This document shows positions 19,872 through 29,170 of a stretch of 58,387 nucleotides of DNA, piece by piece. The notes beneath the pieces were generated by a model, which was given only the letters and a program-made list of their open reading frames with translations, ran no database searches and was not told the origin of the DNA. The stretch lies in assembly GCF_000698145.1 (NCBI RefSeq), contig NZ_BAXB01000023.1, positions 1 to 58,387 of the forward strand, given 5' to 3'. The translations under genes and the position numbers were made by a program. Source of the stretch: Geomicrobium sp. JCM 19039 (GTDB lineage Bacteria > Bacillota > Bacilli > Bacillales > Marinococcaceae). How positions within the stretch are numbered: the first letter of the stretch is position 1; every line of letters begins with the position of its first letter.

Positions 19872-20030
19872 TCATGTTTTACCGTCAGCTTTAGACATGA
19901 CGCCAATTTCAATTTCAGGGCCGTACGTTTTACCGTCGGCTTTAGAGTTTGTACCGAAGTCGCCGCCGGATGCACCGACGCCAATCGTTAATACTGCCGC
20001 GAGTGAAACCGTCAAAAATAGTTTCTTCAT
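19872..20030 (-). CDS. Phr-type signalling peptide precursor with a duplicated heptapeptide
   Basis: 52 aa, starting 2 nt after the Rap stop codon. A secretory signal (MKKLFLTVSLAAVLTIGVGA) is followed by a short export region that contains SKADGKT twice, at residues 29-35 and at the very C-terminus, residues 46-52. The C-terminal copy is where Bacillus Phr precursors carry their mature peptide. The two copies are encoded at 19926-19946 and 19875-19895 and differ only at two synonymous third positions. Inferred role: secreted, processed and re-imported peptide that inhibits the adjacent Rap. Confidence 0.8.
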   Translation of the reverse strand: MKKLFLTVSLAAVLTIGVGASGGDFGTNSKADGKTYGPEIEIGVMSKADGKT

Positions 20031-20032
20031 AT

Positions 20033-21124
20033 TTATTCAACTCCAATTGAATTTTGTTTTATGCGGAGCTCATTCGCAATTTTTAAATAGTGTAAAGCAT
20101 ACTGAAAATTTCCATTATCTTCTAGGATTTCGGCAATTTGTTCAGCTGCTTCTGTGGCCTCGAAATATAGCTCATATTCAATCAACTGGTTGATACCTTG
20201 CTCTACCTTTGATAGTTGCATTTCTTTGTCGTAGAGTCCACGCGTAATCAGATTCAAAGAAGAGAATTCAACCATCTCGTATTTGTTTGTTTCTTGTTCT
20301 GCTTCTTCTAATAGCTCAAAGCCCTTTGAATCACCGGTTCTCAGCAAAAGGTTTGCTAGGTTTGTCTTCGTCTTCGTGCCGATGAGGGTTTCGTATTGAT
20401 TTCCGGTATACAGCGATTCAAACAGCAGTTCTTTTGCTGCAACAAGTTCGCCATGCCGTTCTTTGTGCAACCCGTACGCCCGTAATACGAGCGATAGTGT
20501 ATACTCGTCTAGCTCACGATTATTCAAGCAAAAGTTGAAAAGCTCTTCAGCCTTCTCATAATGCTTAAGTTCCGAATATATGGCTGCTTGCAAATAGTTG
20601 CATGTATGCACACGATCTTGATGCTGACTACTGACAGAAAAAAGTTCCTTCGCTTGCTCGAAGTAGGCGTTTGCATGCATATATTGGTTCACACGATAGA
20701 AACCTTCACCTAACAAATAGTAGAATTCTGCTCGCTCTAGGTCACTGACGTGATCTAGATGACGTTCAGCCTGCTGGTAGTTTCGTAGTGCCAACAAATA
20801 GTGTTCCTGATAGAACTGCAGTCTACCTTCCATATGATGATACAAATATTTAAGCACGTTATCGGTATCAGCAATGGATTCGTCAACGATTGCTTTGTCT
20901 TGGCCTAACGGTCGATGGAGAATCTCTTCTGTTAGAATCTTGTGACGAAAATCGACGAGTTGATAGTACGTTTGCACCTTCTTGTCGGGAATTACATGTC
21001 TGCGCAATTCCTCCGTGTACGTTTTCTTCTGTTTTGCCTCGGCAATGTCGTGCCGAACGATCGCGTTGTACCACTCGCCAATCGCCCCGACGAGCATGTC
21101 CGTGGATGCAGCTGTTTCGGTCAT
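20033..21124 (-). CDS. Rap family tetratricopeptide regulator (Rap1)
   Basis: 363 aa from ATG 21124, which has gggagg six nt upstream; an upstream ATG lacks such a site. N-terminal three-helix region (TYYQLVDFRHKIL is typical of Rap), then TPR repeats (FYYLLGEGFYRVNQYMHANA, HTCNYLQAAIYSELKHYEKA, LSLVLRAYGLHKERHG). Rap proteins dephosphorylate response regulators such as Spo0F or block DNA-binding by ComA-like proteins, and are inhibited by their Phr peptide. The Phr gene follows directly. Target unknown. Confidence 0.9.
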   Translation of the reverse strand: MTETAASTDMLVGAIGEWYNAIVRHDIAEAKQKKTYTEELRRHVIPDKKVQTYYQLVDFRHKILTEEILHRPLGQDKAIVDESIADTDNVLKYLYHHMEGRLQFYQEHYLLALRNYQQAERHLDHVSDLERAEFYYLLGEGFYRVNQYMHANAYFEQAKELFSVSSQHQDRVHTCNYLQAAIYSELKHYEKAEELFNFCLNNRELDEYTLSLVLRAYGLHKERHGELVAAKELLFESLYTGNQYETLIGTKTKTNLANLLLRTGDSKGFELLEEAEQETNKYEMVEFSSLNLITRGLYDKEMQLSKVEQGINQLIEYELYFEATEAAEQIAEILEDNGNFQYALHYLKIANELRIKQNSIGVE

Positions 21125-21443
21125 CAATAACCTCCCATCTAGCAATCCTCGATCTTGCTGTGTGTCGAGTATACAAAATTGTGTCGAAGAATGCTATATT
21201 ATCTGATTAATAAAAATATTATTTCCGAAAAACTGACAAGAGTCGCCGGCATTCGTCAAATTCTTACAGGGATCTTGTAAATATGTGAAAATTTAACATA
21301 TGTCGTAAAAGTTATCAACTATAGAAAACAATAGAGTCTAGGTTATCATAGCAAAAAATTCACCGCTCGTCACTTAACGTGACTCGGTCTTCTAACAAGC
21401 CGTGCGTGCATACGATTATGAGGGATAGGAAAGGAGATGACGC
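21125..21443. other. Intergenic region between divergent Rap1 and a lipoprotein gene
   Basis: About 320 nt, AT-rich in the middle. I find no gene. gctatattatctgattaat near 21191-21209 could hold minus-strand promoter elements but no clear -35/-10 pair stands out. Confidence 0.35.
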
Positions 21444-21893
21444 ATGAGGAAATGGATCGCTTTCTTACTCTTATTATTAATTGCCGGGTGCTCCGGTGGC
21501 GATGATGAAGTGAAAGGTGTGGCAGAGACGTATTACGAGCGAATGCTCGCGGAAGATTACGCAGGCGTGCACGATATGATCCACGACGATTTCCTCGAAT
21601 TCATCGGCTTGGAAGACAAACAAGAATTCCAGGAATATTTCTCCGGTGGGGACATGTTCGCCTCACAATTCGATGTAGTCGATGTGATCTCAATGGAAGA
21701 AACCATTTTGTCGTCCGCGTACGAAACGTCGAACTTCTCAGCAGGCGTTGCCGAGCATGACGACATTTATTTGGCACGAGTTGAATTGTTGTACGAAGAA
21801 GACGGCGCACTCTACCCAGGTGTCGACGATGTGCTGCTCGTAAATGGAGACGGGGAGTGGCAAGTGTTGGTTGTGTTTAGTATGTTTCATTAA
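21444..21893 (+). CDS. Hypothetical lipoprotein, NTF2-like fold suspected
   Basis: 149 aa with a lipoprotein signal (WIAFLLLLLIAGC) and a strongly acidic mature part. The pattern VKGVAETYYERMLAEDYAGV then DFLEFIGLEDKQEFQEYF and a strand-rich second half ending NGDGEWQVLVVF resembles DUF3887/NTF2-like secreted domains, which is inference. Ribosome site aaaggagatg. Monocistronic. Confidence 0.7.
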   Translation: MRKWIAFLLLLLIAGCSGGDDEVKGVAETYYERMLAEDYAGVHDMIHDDFLEFIGLEDKQEFQEYFSGGDMFASQFDVVDVISMEETILSSAYETSNFSAGVAEHDDIYLARVELLYEEDGALYPGVDDVLLVNGDGEWQVLVVFSMFH

Positions 21894-22184
21894 GGTGTTT
21901 GGCGAGGGTGGGTGCGTTTAAACGCAGAGAAAACGATCATTAGAAGGTGAAATAAAGATATTCATTTATAACTGCATCAAAACGCCATTCGCTAGGTTTA
22001 AGAAATTCTACAATCCCTTTTCGTCACAAAGTACAATGAAGCATCGTCATGAGTCATGGCGAAGACCGATCGGTTTATCTTCGGCACCGGGGGTGCGGAT
22101 GGTTGCTAGCATTTAAGGTTGGAATTTGGTATAGGATGAACGCTCATAGGTTAGCTAGTGTCGGGTGAACTGCGGTGTTCTAAA

Positions 22185-22751
22185 GCGATCTAGATCGTTT
22201 CGGGGGTGGTCTATATAGAATGAATTTAAGATTTTCCTGATTTGCGCTGTTGGTTGTTGGGCTGGAGGAGTAGCGCAGTGCTGGGTGCCATTTTGCGCGC
22301 TAGTTTACACGTTCTGCGCGCAAGTTTGACTAGATAAACGATTTCAGCGCTCATTCCGCTCTACTTGCGCGCAGTTTGTTCCAACTGGAGCGCAGATTCA
22401 CTGTCCATAAGCGAGCAATCTGTGGGCCCCAGAGGGGCCGAAGCCAAATCGAACTCGGTTCGGCGCGGCTCGCGCCGACAACATGTTGGTACCCCGGGGC
22501 GGGGATGTCCACGTGACCTTGTAAACTGTTACCGAGTTTATGAGAATTTTCCGCATTTCCTGCGATTTTTCCCAACTCGAGCACAGTTTCCACTTTGCCA
22601 AACCTACCATTGGTTCTTGAAGAAATTATTTAGTTGAACTTATATAGATCAACAATCTCCTAATCATTCCCAAAAACAAGCAACCGTCAGCACTTCAGGT
22701 GCTGAAAACAATGAAAAACGATCTAGATCGTTTCTGGGGTGATCTAGATCG
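22185..22751. repeat. Palindromic CGATCTAGATCG elements
   Basis: gcgatctagatcgtttcggg at 22185-22204 and aacgatctagatcgtttctg at 22718-22737 share a 12-bp perfect palindrome and the flank TTTC-GGGGTG. The second is followed at once by another tgatctagatcg (22740-22751), and the first by a degenerate tggtctatatag. So each site is a pair of palindromes about 22 nt apart, 530 nt from the next pair. Confidence 0.55.
22294..22485. repeat. Dispersed GC-rich repeat, copy C
   Basis: Motif copies at 22294-22306 (tgcgcgctagttt), 22314-22327 (ctgcgcgcaagttt) and a variant at 22363-22374. A core runs from ggggccgaa at about 22434 to ggttcggcgcggc ending near 22470, able to fold as ccgaa/ttcgg with the following cgcg..cgcgcc. 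It matches the cores of copies A (inverted) and D. Confidence 0.65.
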
Positions 22752-22804
22752 CGATATCCCAGTATATTCCATGTGTTCGCGAGCGCGTAATCCGAAAATC
22801 ACCC

Positions 22805-23809
22805 TTATTTCTGCGACCGCCCGCGCTGCTTAAGCGTAAGTGTCTCCGCAATGGTCCACACCCGTGCGTCCTGGCCTTTTCCGATGCGCTCGTCCAACTC
22901 TTTGAGGCGGGCGATGCGGCTGTGCGCGAGCATGAGTAACAGAACAGCGACATAAGCGAAGGTCATGTGATAGATGCTAAAGGCCATCGCTTCGCTAAAG
23001 CCAAGCAGTTGCAACGTGTCTGTCGCCAAGCGATCGGTCCGGTAACTGCCGCCTAAAACGAGCACGACACCGGGCGAGAAAGCGGCGAGGTAAACGAGCC
23101 AGAATTTACTTCGGACACGCAAATAAAAGTGTTCAAACAACGAGCGTCGTCCCCAATGAATGAGCACTAAGCTGATCATATATATAGCGATGATGCCGGT
23201 GATCACCCCTGGTTGCTCGCTGAAATTTGCGATTGCCATTAAAAGAAGTAGGGCACATACGAAGTGCATGTTGGCGACGATAAATGTTGTTCGCCAGCGA
23301 ACGAGCATGACTTTGTCTGTTACCGCCCCGTAAATCCCCCAAACGGCCAAAACGCTCAATAGGCCTAACCATACGTACGTGACTGCCTCGCCTGCGAATT
23401 CAGGCACGACAACGACACCAACGATAAAAGGCAAAACCGGGGCGAGGGCGCCAATAGCTTTTGTGGCTGCCTGCTGTTTTTCCGATTGGGTACGCCACCG
23501 CTTCGGATTCACGACGAGAAAAGCGACGCCTGTAACGATCATCGCGCCGGCAACGAGCATGAAGACGAGTCGATCTTCAGGATCGCTTGTACCGATGATA
23601 AGTGCAAATCCACCAACGAGAAAGGGGAGCGATCCCCAGCGGAGCGGTGTAAAAAACGTTTTTCGGACGAACCCCGTCACGACCCCGATTCCGATGATCA
23701 AAAGAACGAAGCCGATTTCCGCAAACGTCACATCGCCGGCGGCGATGATGCCTAGCCCCCCGACAACTCCGAGCAAGATGATCAAACTGCCTATGACTTT
23801 TCGGATCAT
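22805..23809 (-). CDS. Hypothetical multi-spanning membrane protein
   Basis: 334 aa with about 10 hydrophobic segments, beginning MIRKVIGSLIILLGVVGGLG and ending in a charged cytoplasmic tail. No family recognised. ATGA overlap with the upstream zinc-ribbon gene shows the two are translated together, so it probably works with that protein. Confidence 0.75.
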   Translation of the reverse strand: MIRKVIGSLIILLGVVGGLGIIAAGDVTFAEIGFVLLIIGIGVVTGFVRKTFFTPLRWGSLPFLVGGFALIIGTSDPEDRLVFMLVAGAMIVTGVAFLVVNPKRWRTQSEKQQAATKAIGALAPVLPFIVGVVVVPEFAGEAVTYVWLGLLSVLAVWGIYGAVTDKVMLVRWRTTFIVANMHFVCALLLLMAIANFSEQPGVITGIIAIYMISLVLIHWGRRSLFEHFYLRVRSKFWLVYLAAFSPGVVLVLGGSYRTDRLATDTLQLLGFSEAMAFSIYHMTFAYVAVLLLMLAHSRIARLKELDERIGKGQDARVWTIAETLTLKQRGRSQK

Positions 23810-24180
23810 CCGGCAAGCCCTCCGATCATCATGAACAGGATGTACAAGGGGGCGGCGAACAGGATAAATGAAAAGATCAGTTTTCGGCCGCGCGCGCGGG
23901 TGACGTGGAAATCATACGTGTTTGTATACGCGTCTTCAGGCAGACGGTGGGTTTCGTCGCAATACGGGCACGCCCACTCCGCGGTGTCTCGGTCTTCGAA
24001 CCTGTCGATCAAGTTGCCGTGTGCGTGACAGTTTCCGCACATGGCGTGATGAAAAGTATTACTGCACGTTGAGCAGCGAAGCCGATGGACGTGGCGCTCG
24101 TTCACATTGTAGGGCGTGTCGAACGTTCCGCGAGCGTTGCATGTCGGGCAAAAACTAGGAACCGAGTATGTAGGTGGCAT
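23806..24180 (-). CDS. Zinc-ribbon protein with one membrane helix
   Basis: 124 aa. Four CxxC/CxxCH knuckles (CPTC, CSTC, CGNCH, CPYC) form two likely zinc ribbons in the first 85 residues, and a single C-terminal helix (LIFSFILFAAPLYILFMMIG) anchors it. Starts at ATG 24180 and overlaps the membrane protein downstream by ATGA. Function unknown. It is one of three zinc-ribbon membrane proteins within 4 kb. Confidence 0.75.
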   Translation of the reverse strand: MPPTYSVPSFCPTCNARGTFDTPYNVNERHVHRLRCSTCSNTFHHAMCGNCHAHGNLIDRFEDRDTAEWACPYCDETHRLPEDAYTNTYDFHVTRARGRKLIFSFILFAAPLYILFMMIGGLAG

Positions 24181-24321
24181 GGAAACACTCCAATAGTTTT
24201 AATTCTAGTAAACCATGATAGCGGAGGGATTCCAAGGGGGTAAGGGCAGGAAGTATTGGGGTGCTGGATCCAGGGTTAAGGATAACAAAGCGAGAGGCGT
24301 CCTGCGCCAAAAGAGGCACAA

Positions 24322-24354
24322 AGTCCTCCAAGCTATGTTCTTAGCTCGGAGGAC
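24322..24354 (-). terminator. Hairpin after the Rap2-Phr2 module
   Basis: gtcctcc-aagct (from 24323) pairs with agct-cggaggac (to 24354), near-perfect over 11-12 bp. It lies just past the Phr2 stop on the minus strand. The following U content is modest (tttgtgcctctttt), so it may be a weak terminator or 3' stabiliser. Confidence 0.6.
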
Positions 24355-24360
24355 TACTGC

Positions 24361-24489
24361 TTACCTCGAACCATCTGCTTTATCAAGTGGCTGAATCATA
24401 TCTGCAGCAAGAATGCTTGATTGAATGTCATTTGCTACAAAAAGGGCAACTGCGACCGCTGCTGTAATTACGAATGATAAACGTTTCAT
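24361..24489 (-). CDS. Phr-type signalling peptide precursor (Phr2)
   Basis: 42 aa, starting 2 nt after the Rap2 stop. A signal peptide (MKRLSFVITAAVAVALFVA) and a short linker lead to the C-terminus PLDKADGSR. The KADG core is the same as in the doubled SKADGKT of the other Phr precursor 4.5 kb away, but flanking residues differ (D-KADG-SR versus S-KADG-KT). The mature peptide is probably the last five to seven residues. This gene lies close behind its Rap, as expected for the family. Confidence 0.78.
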   Translation of the reverse strand: MKRLSFVITAAVAVALFVANDIQSSILAADMIQPLDKADGSR

Positions 24490-24491
24490 GA

Positions 24492-25571
24492 TTAATCGAC
24501 CCCTACTGTTTGATGGTTAATACGAAATGTATTCGCTTGTTTCATATACTCATACGCTAGCTCAAATCGATTTTTTTGCTCATAAAAATCAGCGTTTTCT
24601 TCGCACACTTCAGTGGCTTCAAAGAACAGTTCATTGACCTTTAACATTTCTATCGCATCATTGACTTTTTCTTTATTTCTCTCAACATATAAGCCTCTCG
24701 TTGACATGCAACGTGCGATATACTCTGTTAGACCGTAATCATTCGCTAATTTTTCACTTTCCTCTAACCAATCTGTCCCTATATCACCCCTTCCAATTCG
24801 GAAATATAGGTTGGCAAGGTTGCATTTGGTTTTAATGCTAATGATTTTTAGGTCGTGTTTTGGTAAAGCTTTCTCTAGTAAAGCAATGGCTTCTTCAAAT
24901 CTTTTTTCTCTTATTCTGTGCAAGGCGATGGCTCGGAACACAAGAGACTGAATGCCTTCAGGTTTATGCTGACTAACCTCTAGGCAACGATCATAATAAC
25001 GTTCTGCGTCTTTAAAAAGGTATAATTCCGAATGAATAGCACCTGTAAATATTAAGCTTGAAACAATCCGGTAATTCATGCGGAACTTTTCATATAAACA
25101 GATGGACTTCTCAAGGTAGGCAAGGGCTATCGTGTATTGATTGATTCGATAATAGGCCTCGCCAACACGTTGAAAAAACTCGCCTTTTTCTTCATCTTTT
25201 ACACAATCAAGATGCTTTTCAGCAATTAAAAAGAAATGAATGGCTCGCTTGTATCGGCCACTATAATATTCATACTGCCCTTCCATATATGCATACAAAT
25301 ACCGGAGTATTTGATCCGTTTCGTCGATAGAATCCTGAAATACCCCTGTTTGCTGGGAAGGGGCTTGCAGTGACGCTTCGGTCATGACCCGATACCGGAA
25401 GTCGATCAACCGGTAGTAGGTTTTCGTCTTTTCATCGGTGCTCATATGCTGCATGAGAAAGTCGGCTTCTTCTTTTTGCTTGTGTGCCAGCGGCATATCC
25501 AATTCAACCATCGCCATATACCAATTACTGAGAACTTTCTGAAAATCGATAATAGTGCTTGCCTCCACCAT
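24492..25571 (-). CDS. Rap family tetratricopeptide regulator (Rap2)
   Basis: 359 aa from ATG 25571, preceded by a strong aaggaggagg. Same architecture as the Rap at 20.0-21.1 kb: N-terminal helices with KTYYRLIDFRYRVMTEASLQ, then TPR repeats (FQRVGEAYYRINQYTIALAY, SLVFRAIALHRIREKRFEEA, CNLANLYFRIGRG). The two Raps are recognisably paralogous but far from identical. Likely controlled by Phr2. Confidence 0.9.
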   Translation of the reverse strand: MVEASTIIDFQKVLSNWYMAMVELDMPLAHKQKEEADFLMQHMSTDEKTKTYYRLIDFRYRVMTEASLQAPSQQTGVFQDSIDETDQILRYLYAYMEGQYEYYSGRYKRAIHFFLIAEKHLDCVKDEEKGEFFQRVGEAYYRINQYTIALAYLEKSICLYEKFRMNYRIVSSLIFTGAIHSELYLFKDAERYYDRCLEVSQHKPEGIQSLVFRAIALHRIREKRFEEAIALLEKALPKHDLKIISIKTKCNLANLYFRIGRGDIGTDWLEESEKLANDYGLTEYIARCMSTRGLYVERNKEKVNDAIEMLKVNELFFEATEVCEENADFYEQKNRFELAYEYMKQANTFRINHQTVGVD

Positions 25572-25757
25572 TCCTCCTCCTTCAAAATCGGCCTCAATTA
25601 CCATTTCTAGACAAATTTCGAGATTCCTCTAACTTTTTTAAAATTTTTCGTTTATTCTGTCGTTATTTCAAAAAAAGTAGGATAGAACTATAAAAAATAT
25701 CAAAATCCATTCGAATATAAAGACAATAAGACTATAAAAAGGAAGGGATTATGACTT

Positions 25758-27114
25758 TTGTTCTGTGAATCTTGTGGGTCTAGTTTAGAAACAGATGTTA
25801 AGTTTTGCGCAGAATGTGGCACACGAATACATAAAAACGTGGCGAAGCCGTCGATTAAGTTCTCAAAGCCATCCAAGAAGCAGTCCGTCATACTCGCTAG
25901 CGCGGCCGTTGTCGTCGCGTCGGTGTGAGCTCCGTCTATATTCTCAAAGAGCTTCACTCCGTAGATCGTGCGGTCGCTGAATTTCAGGAGCTGTTGCACG
26001 AACAAGATCGTGCCGCATTGGCAGCAGCGGTCAAAAGTGAAGGGTTTGGCGAAGCGAGGCAGAAGGTCCTGCAGTTGTTGGACACCGATCCGGATCTTGC
26101 CTTCACCACTCATACAGCATTCGAGGATTATGTTGCGTTTTATGATACGGATGCGGCGTATGCAGAAAGTTCGACCGGTCTATTCACGATTGAACGAGAA
26201 GAGGGGATGTTGTTCACAGCATACTCGTTTGACGTGCCGAAGCTTACCTTTGAAGTTTCGGGGGATGCCGGGACCTTTGCTGATGTGAAAATTGGAGAAA
26301 GTGTAAGCGGGACGCTCGACGAAGATGGATACTTCTTCACGGAAGTGTATCCGGGGCTCTATGACGTGGTGCTTACGAATATGACCGATTATGCGGAATT
26401 GGAAGTGTCTGATGTTGCCTACGTAAAAGAAAGCGGCGGATGATGAGTCTTCATTTCGATGCGTCGCATGTTGAGCTGTATGATGAATGGTCCTCCTATG
26501 TGACGACACATCTCATCATTAATGATGAACAGACGCCGTTCACTATTCAGGACAGTCCATCGGCGGGTTTACTTCCAATGGATGGGAGCGTCACCGTGGC
26601 GGCGACCTATGAATTTCCTTGGGGTGCAATGACGTCCGAGGGTGTGAACGTCGATGGTTCTTATATCGATATTCCGCCGCCTGCATCCGCCATTGACGAC
26701 GCCCAGTTTGAAGAACTCGCCACTTTGCTTCATGACTTTCATTTAGAGTCACGCGACGTTGTTGAGACGGAGGACCAACATCTGTTTACCGTCCCGATGC
26801 GCGACGAGCTCTTTAATGATCGGTATTTTCTCAATAAGTTCAGTGGATGGGCAAACGACGATCCATTGCCGTTCACCGTCACGTGGGTGTCCCCAGAGTC
26901 GGTCGACATTTCACGGATGAATGACGAGTTGACCGTGCGGGCAAGTGCCTTGTTCGGTCAAGCTGACACGGAGGACGCCGACCTGATTCCTGACGAGTAT
27001 GCCGTGTTTGACGTCACATTTGTGTATGACGACGGCTGGACGATCCTGAACTTCTCGCTCGACCGTCACCGTTCCTACTTGTTTGAAGAATCCGCCACAT
27101 TTATTGAAGCCTAA
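25758..27114 (+). CDS. TcaA-like zinc-ribbon membrane protein (two frameshifts as sequenced)
   Basis: Reading from TTG 25758 behind aaggaaggg gives LFCESCGSSL...FCAECGTRI, a zinc ribbon, then a basic stretch and a short helix (SVILASAAVVVASV). The frame slips at 25922-25927 and at 26437-26440. One base at each site gives a single 452-aa protein whose extracellular part ends in an NTF2-like domain (DVTFVYDDGWTILNFSLD). Ribbon-helix-tandem domains-NTF2 is the TcaA (teicoplanin-associated) layout. Inferred role: cell-wall stress or glycopeptide response. First gene of a three-gene rightward unit. Confidence 0.7.
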
Positions 27115-27126
27115 GGAGATGATCCG

Positions 27127-27838
27127 ATGAACTGCCCAGCTTGTAACCACAACGTCAATCCCGCCGCCAAATTCTGCACCCAATGCGGTCAGCCGCTCAC
27201 CGACGCCGTGCCTGTCGCAGCCGCAGCGCCTCCAGTGACCGCCACCTTAAAGGCGCACACAAGCGGTTATATCCAATCCGTCCGTGACGCCATCATCCGC
27301 CAAGTGCATTTCAACACGTGTCAGAAAGCAGATTCTACTTCGCTCTCATCAATATCCTACTATTCAGCTTGCTCGTACCCGTGGCCATGACGGTACTCAT
27401 TAATCGAATTGCCTTTCTCCCCGTCGCCACGTTCCCGATCGTCAGCCGCATCTTTCTCGGGATCCTCATCATTCAGGCGCTGGCGCTCAGCGTCATTTGG
27501 ATCGTCAACCGCGTGCAAGGTTCAACGGTCAACATTAAGACCATCGTGAGCGGCTACGGCATGTTCATTAGCATCAGTGTCGCCAGCGTCGTTGTCGCTC
27601 TCGTGATGAGCATAGTCGGAGTGCCAACGTTAACTTACCTGTTTATCGTGTTAGGCGTGCTCGTCGTCAATCTCGGCATCATCTTAACCGGCTACGCCTA
27701 CCAAAAACAAATTGAGAGCCACGGTTTGATCCCTTGTACGGCGTCCTCGCCGTGCAAATCAGCATCATCCTCGGCGTCTATTGGATCGTTGAGAGTGCGG
27801 TAGCGGATGTTGTGGGCACTTTTGGGATGTTCTTATGA
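27127..27838 (+). CDS. Zinc-ribbon integral membrane protein (two frameshifts as sequenced)
   Basis: Begins MNCPACNHNVNPAAKFCTQC, a zinc ribbon, then an Ala/Pro linker and, after one restored base near 27316-27320, about five membrane helices (SRFYFALINILLFSLLVP, SVASVVVALVMSIVG and others). A second slip near 27731-27735 hides the last helix (VLAVQISIILGVYWIV). Restored length 237 aa, ending in an ATGA overlap with the next gene. Family not identified beyond the zinc-ribbon/membrane plan. Confidence 0.7.
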
Positions 27839-29070
27839 GAAAACAGATGATGATTGTTGGTACGCTTCTACTCACTGTAGCTTGTAGTGACGCTGAACCC
27901 GAAATGACAGCTTCCCAAGAGATCGTAGAAGACAAACCCATTGAAATAGAAGAAGAACAAATAGAGAAAGAAGATGAAGAAGAACACGCGGATGAAATCG
28001 ATATAGAAGTGGAAGATAAAGCAGTTCGAGAGTTAGGGAAAGATGAGATTCGTACGGCCATAGACGAGTATCACTTCGGTCAGAACCGGGAACGTGAATT
28101 GCACCTGTTATATGTAGAGGAGCTCGAGTTGGAAGGCTAAATCAACCTCATCTGCTCGTCTATACATCTCCTGGACAAATGGATTCGTCAGATCTCTTCA
28201 ACGTCGTTTATTCCGTAAATGAAGTTGAAGTAATTGCGTTCGAAGAAGGGGAAGTGATTCAAATCTATTCATCGAATAACCAACGAGACGTATCCCCTTT
28301 AGACGATCATTTCATCGTCAACAATGATGTTTTACTTTACACAGATGTCTTGCAAAGTGACTCCTATCACATTGTTGAAGTCTATACAGCCTTCTCGTCC
28401 ACAGGTGCCATGAGTCACACAGCGTATCTTTATGGCATTCATGAATATGACCCAAGTACTCAAACGTTTGTATATCAACAATACGCACATACGTTTAACG
28501 ACTGCCATGACACGTACACAACTGAGTGTGGACCAGACCGAGAGATGGAAGATGAATGGTCTGGAAATGAGCAGTATCAGTATTTAAACGATGTGTTTGT
28601 GAATGAAGGTGCCAAGCTTCACGAGAACTTACTGAAAGATGTCGATTCAGATAAAGACGTTCTCAATCTTTCCTACTATGTCGATGAGAACATTCAAACA
28701 AATTATGGCGTAGGTTTCCCTATCGATTCCATCGATAATGTTGACCAATTAGATATGGACTATTTCACAGGCGGAGCTTCCTGTATGGCGACCATTTGGA
28801 TGCTAGTTATTTTTATAATGAAGTGAGTGAAACAATTAATGGATATATGATCGCTGATCCGAGCATCTCAATATTTGGGGCCCATATTGGCATGAACCTA
28901 GATGAATTAAACGAGCATTTTCCTCGAAATGCTCGTTCAGAAACATTCGAGTCAGAGACTTCCGGATATATTTATGTATATAACCTGCCAGACTTGAGAG
29001 TGACTTTCTGGCTGATGAATATGACGGTCCAGCGACGATGGCGACAATTATTTATCTCCCAGACAGATAA
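27835..29070 (+). CDS. Large acidic lipoprotein (three frameshifts as sequenced)
   Basis: Lipoprotein signal (MMIVGTLLLTVAC) followed by a Glu-rich spacer. Frames break near 28134 (GGG to GG), 28772-28777 and 29006-29011. With one base at each the protein is continuous for 412 aa and ends TMATIIYLPDR at TAA 29068-29070. The last 80 residues (SIFGAHIGMNLDELNEHFP ... LRVTFLADEY) look like a DUF4309-type domain, with low certainty. Translationally coupled to the zinc-ribbon protein, so probably part of the same envelope function. Confidence 0.6.
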
Positions 29071-29086
29071 ATTTTTATTTTTCTAT

Positions 29087-29113
29087 TAAAAAACAAAGCC
29101 ACATAGCCGATAT
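29087..29113 (+). promoter_or_regulatory. Sigma-D promoter of flagellin
   Basis: TAAA (29087-29090), exactly 15 nt, then GCCGATAT (29106-29113): a perfect match to the Bacillus sigma-D (FliA-type) consensus. It is placed 58 nt upstream of the flagellin ATG and 17 nt beyond the stop of the preceding lipoprotein. Confidence 0.92.
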
Positions 29114-29170
29114 AAAAAACAGGCACACAAGGACGTGGCCTGATACTTAAAACTCAAGGAGGAATTACAC

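Larger units (their letters stand above)
21894..22804. other. Gene-poor spacer rich in palindromes and repeats
   Basis: No believable gene. It holds repeat copy C (22294-22485), two GATCTAGATC-centred elements (about 22185-22200 and 22717-22751) and a small hairpin cagcac/gtgctg near 22689. Short frames over this stretch run through the repeats and have no ribosome sites. Confidence 0.5.

Noticed and set aside
23379..23834. 151-codon plus-strand frame opposite the membrane protein
   Set aside because: Antisense to a well-supported membrane gene with an ATGA-coupled partner; Thr/Pro-rich shadow pattern typical of GC-biased antisense frames.
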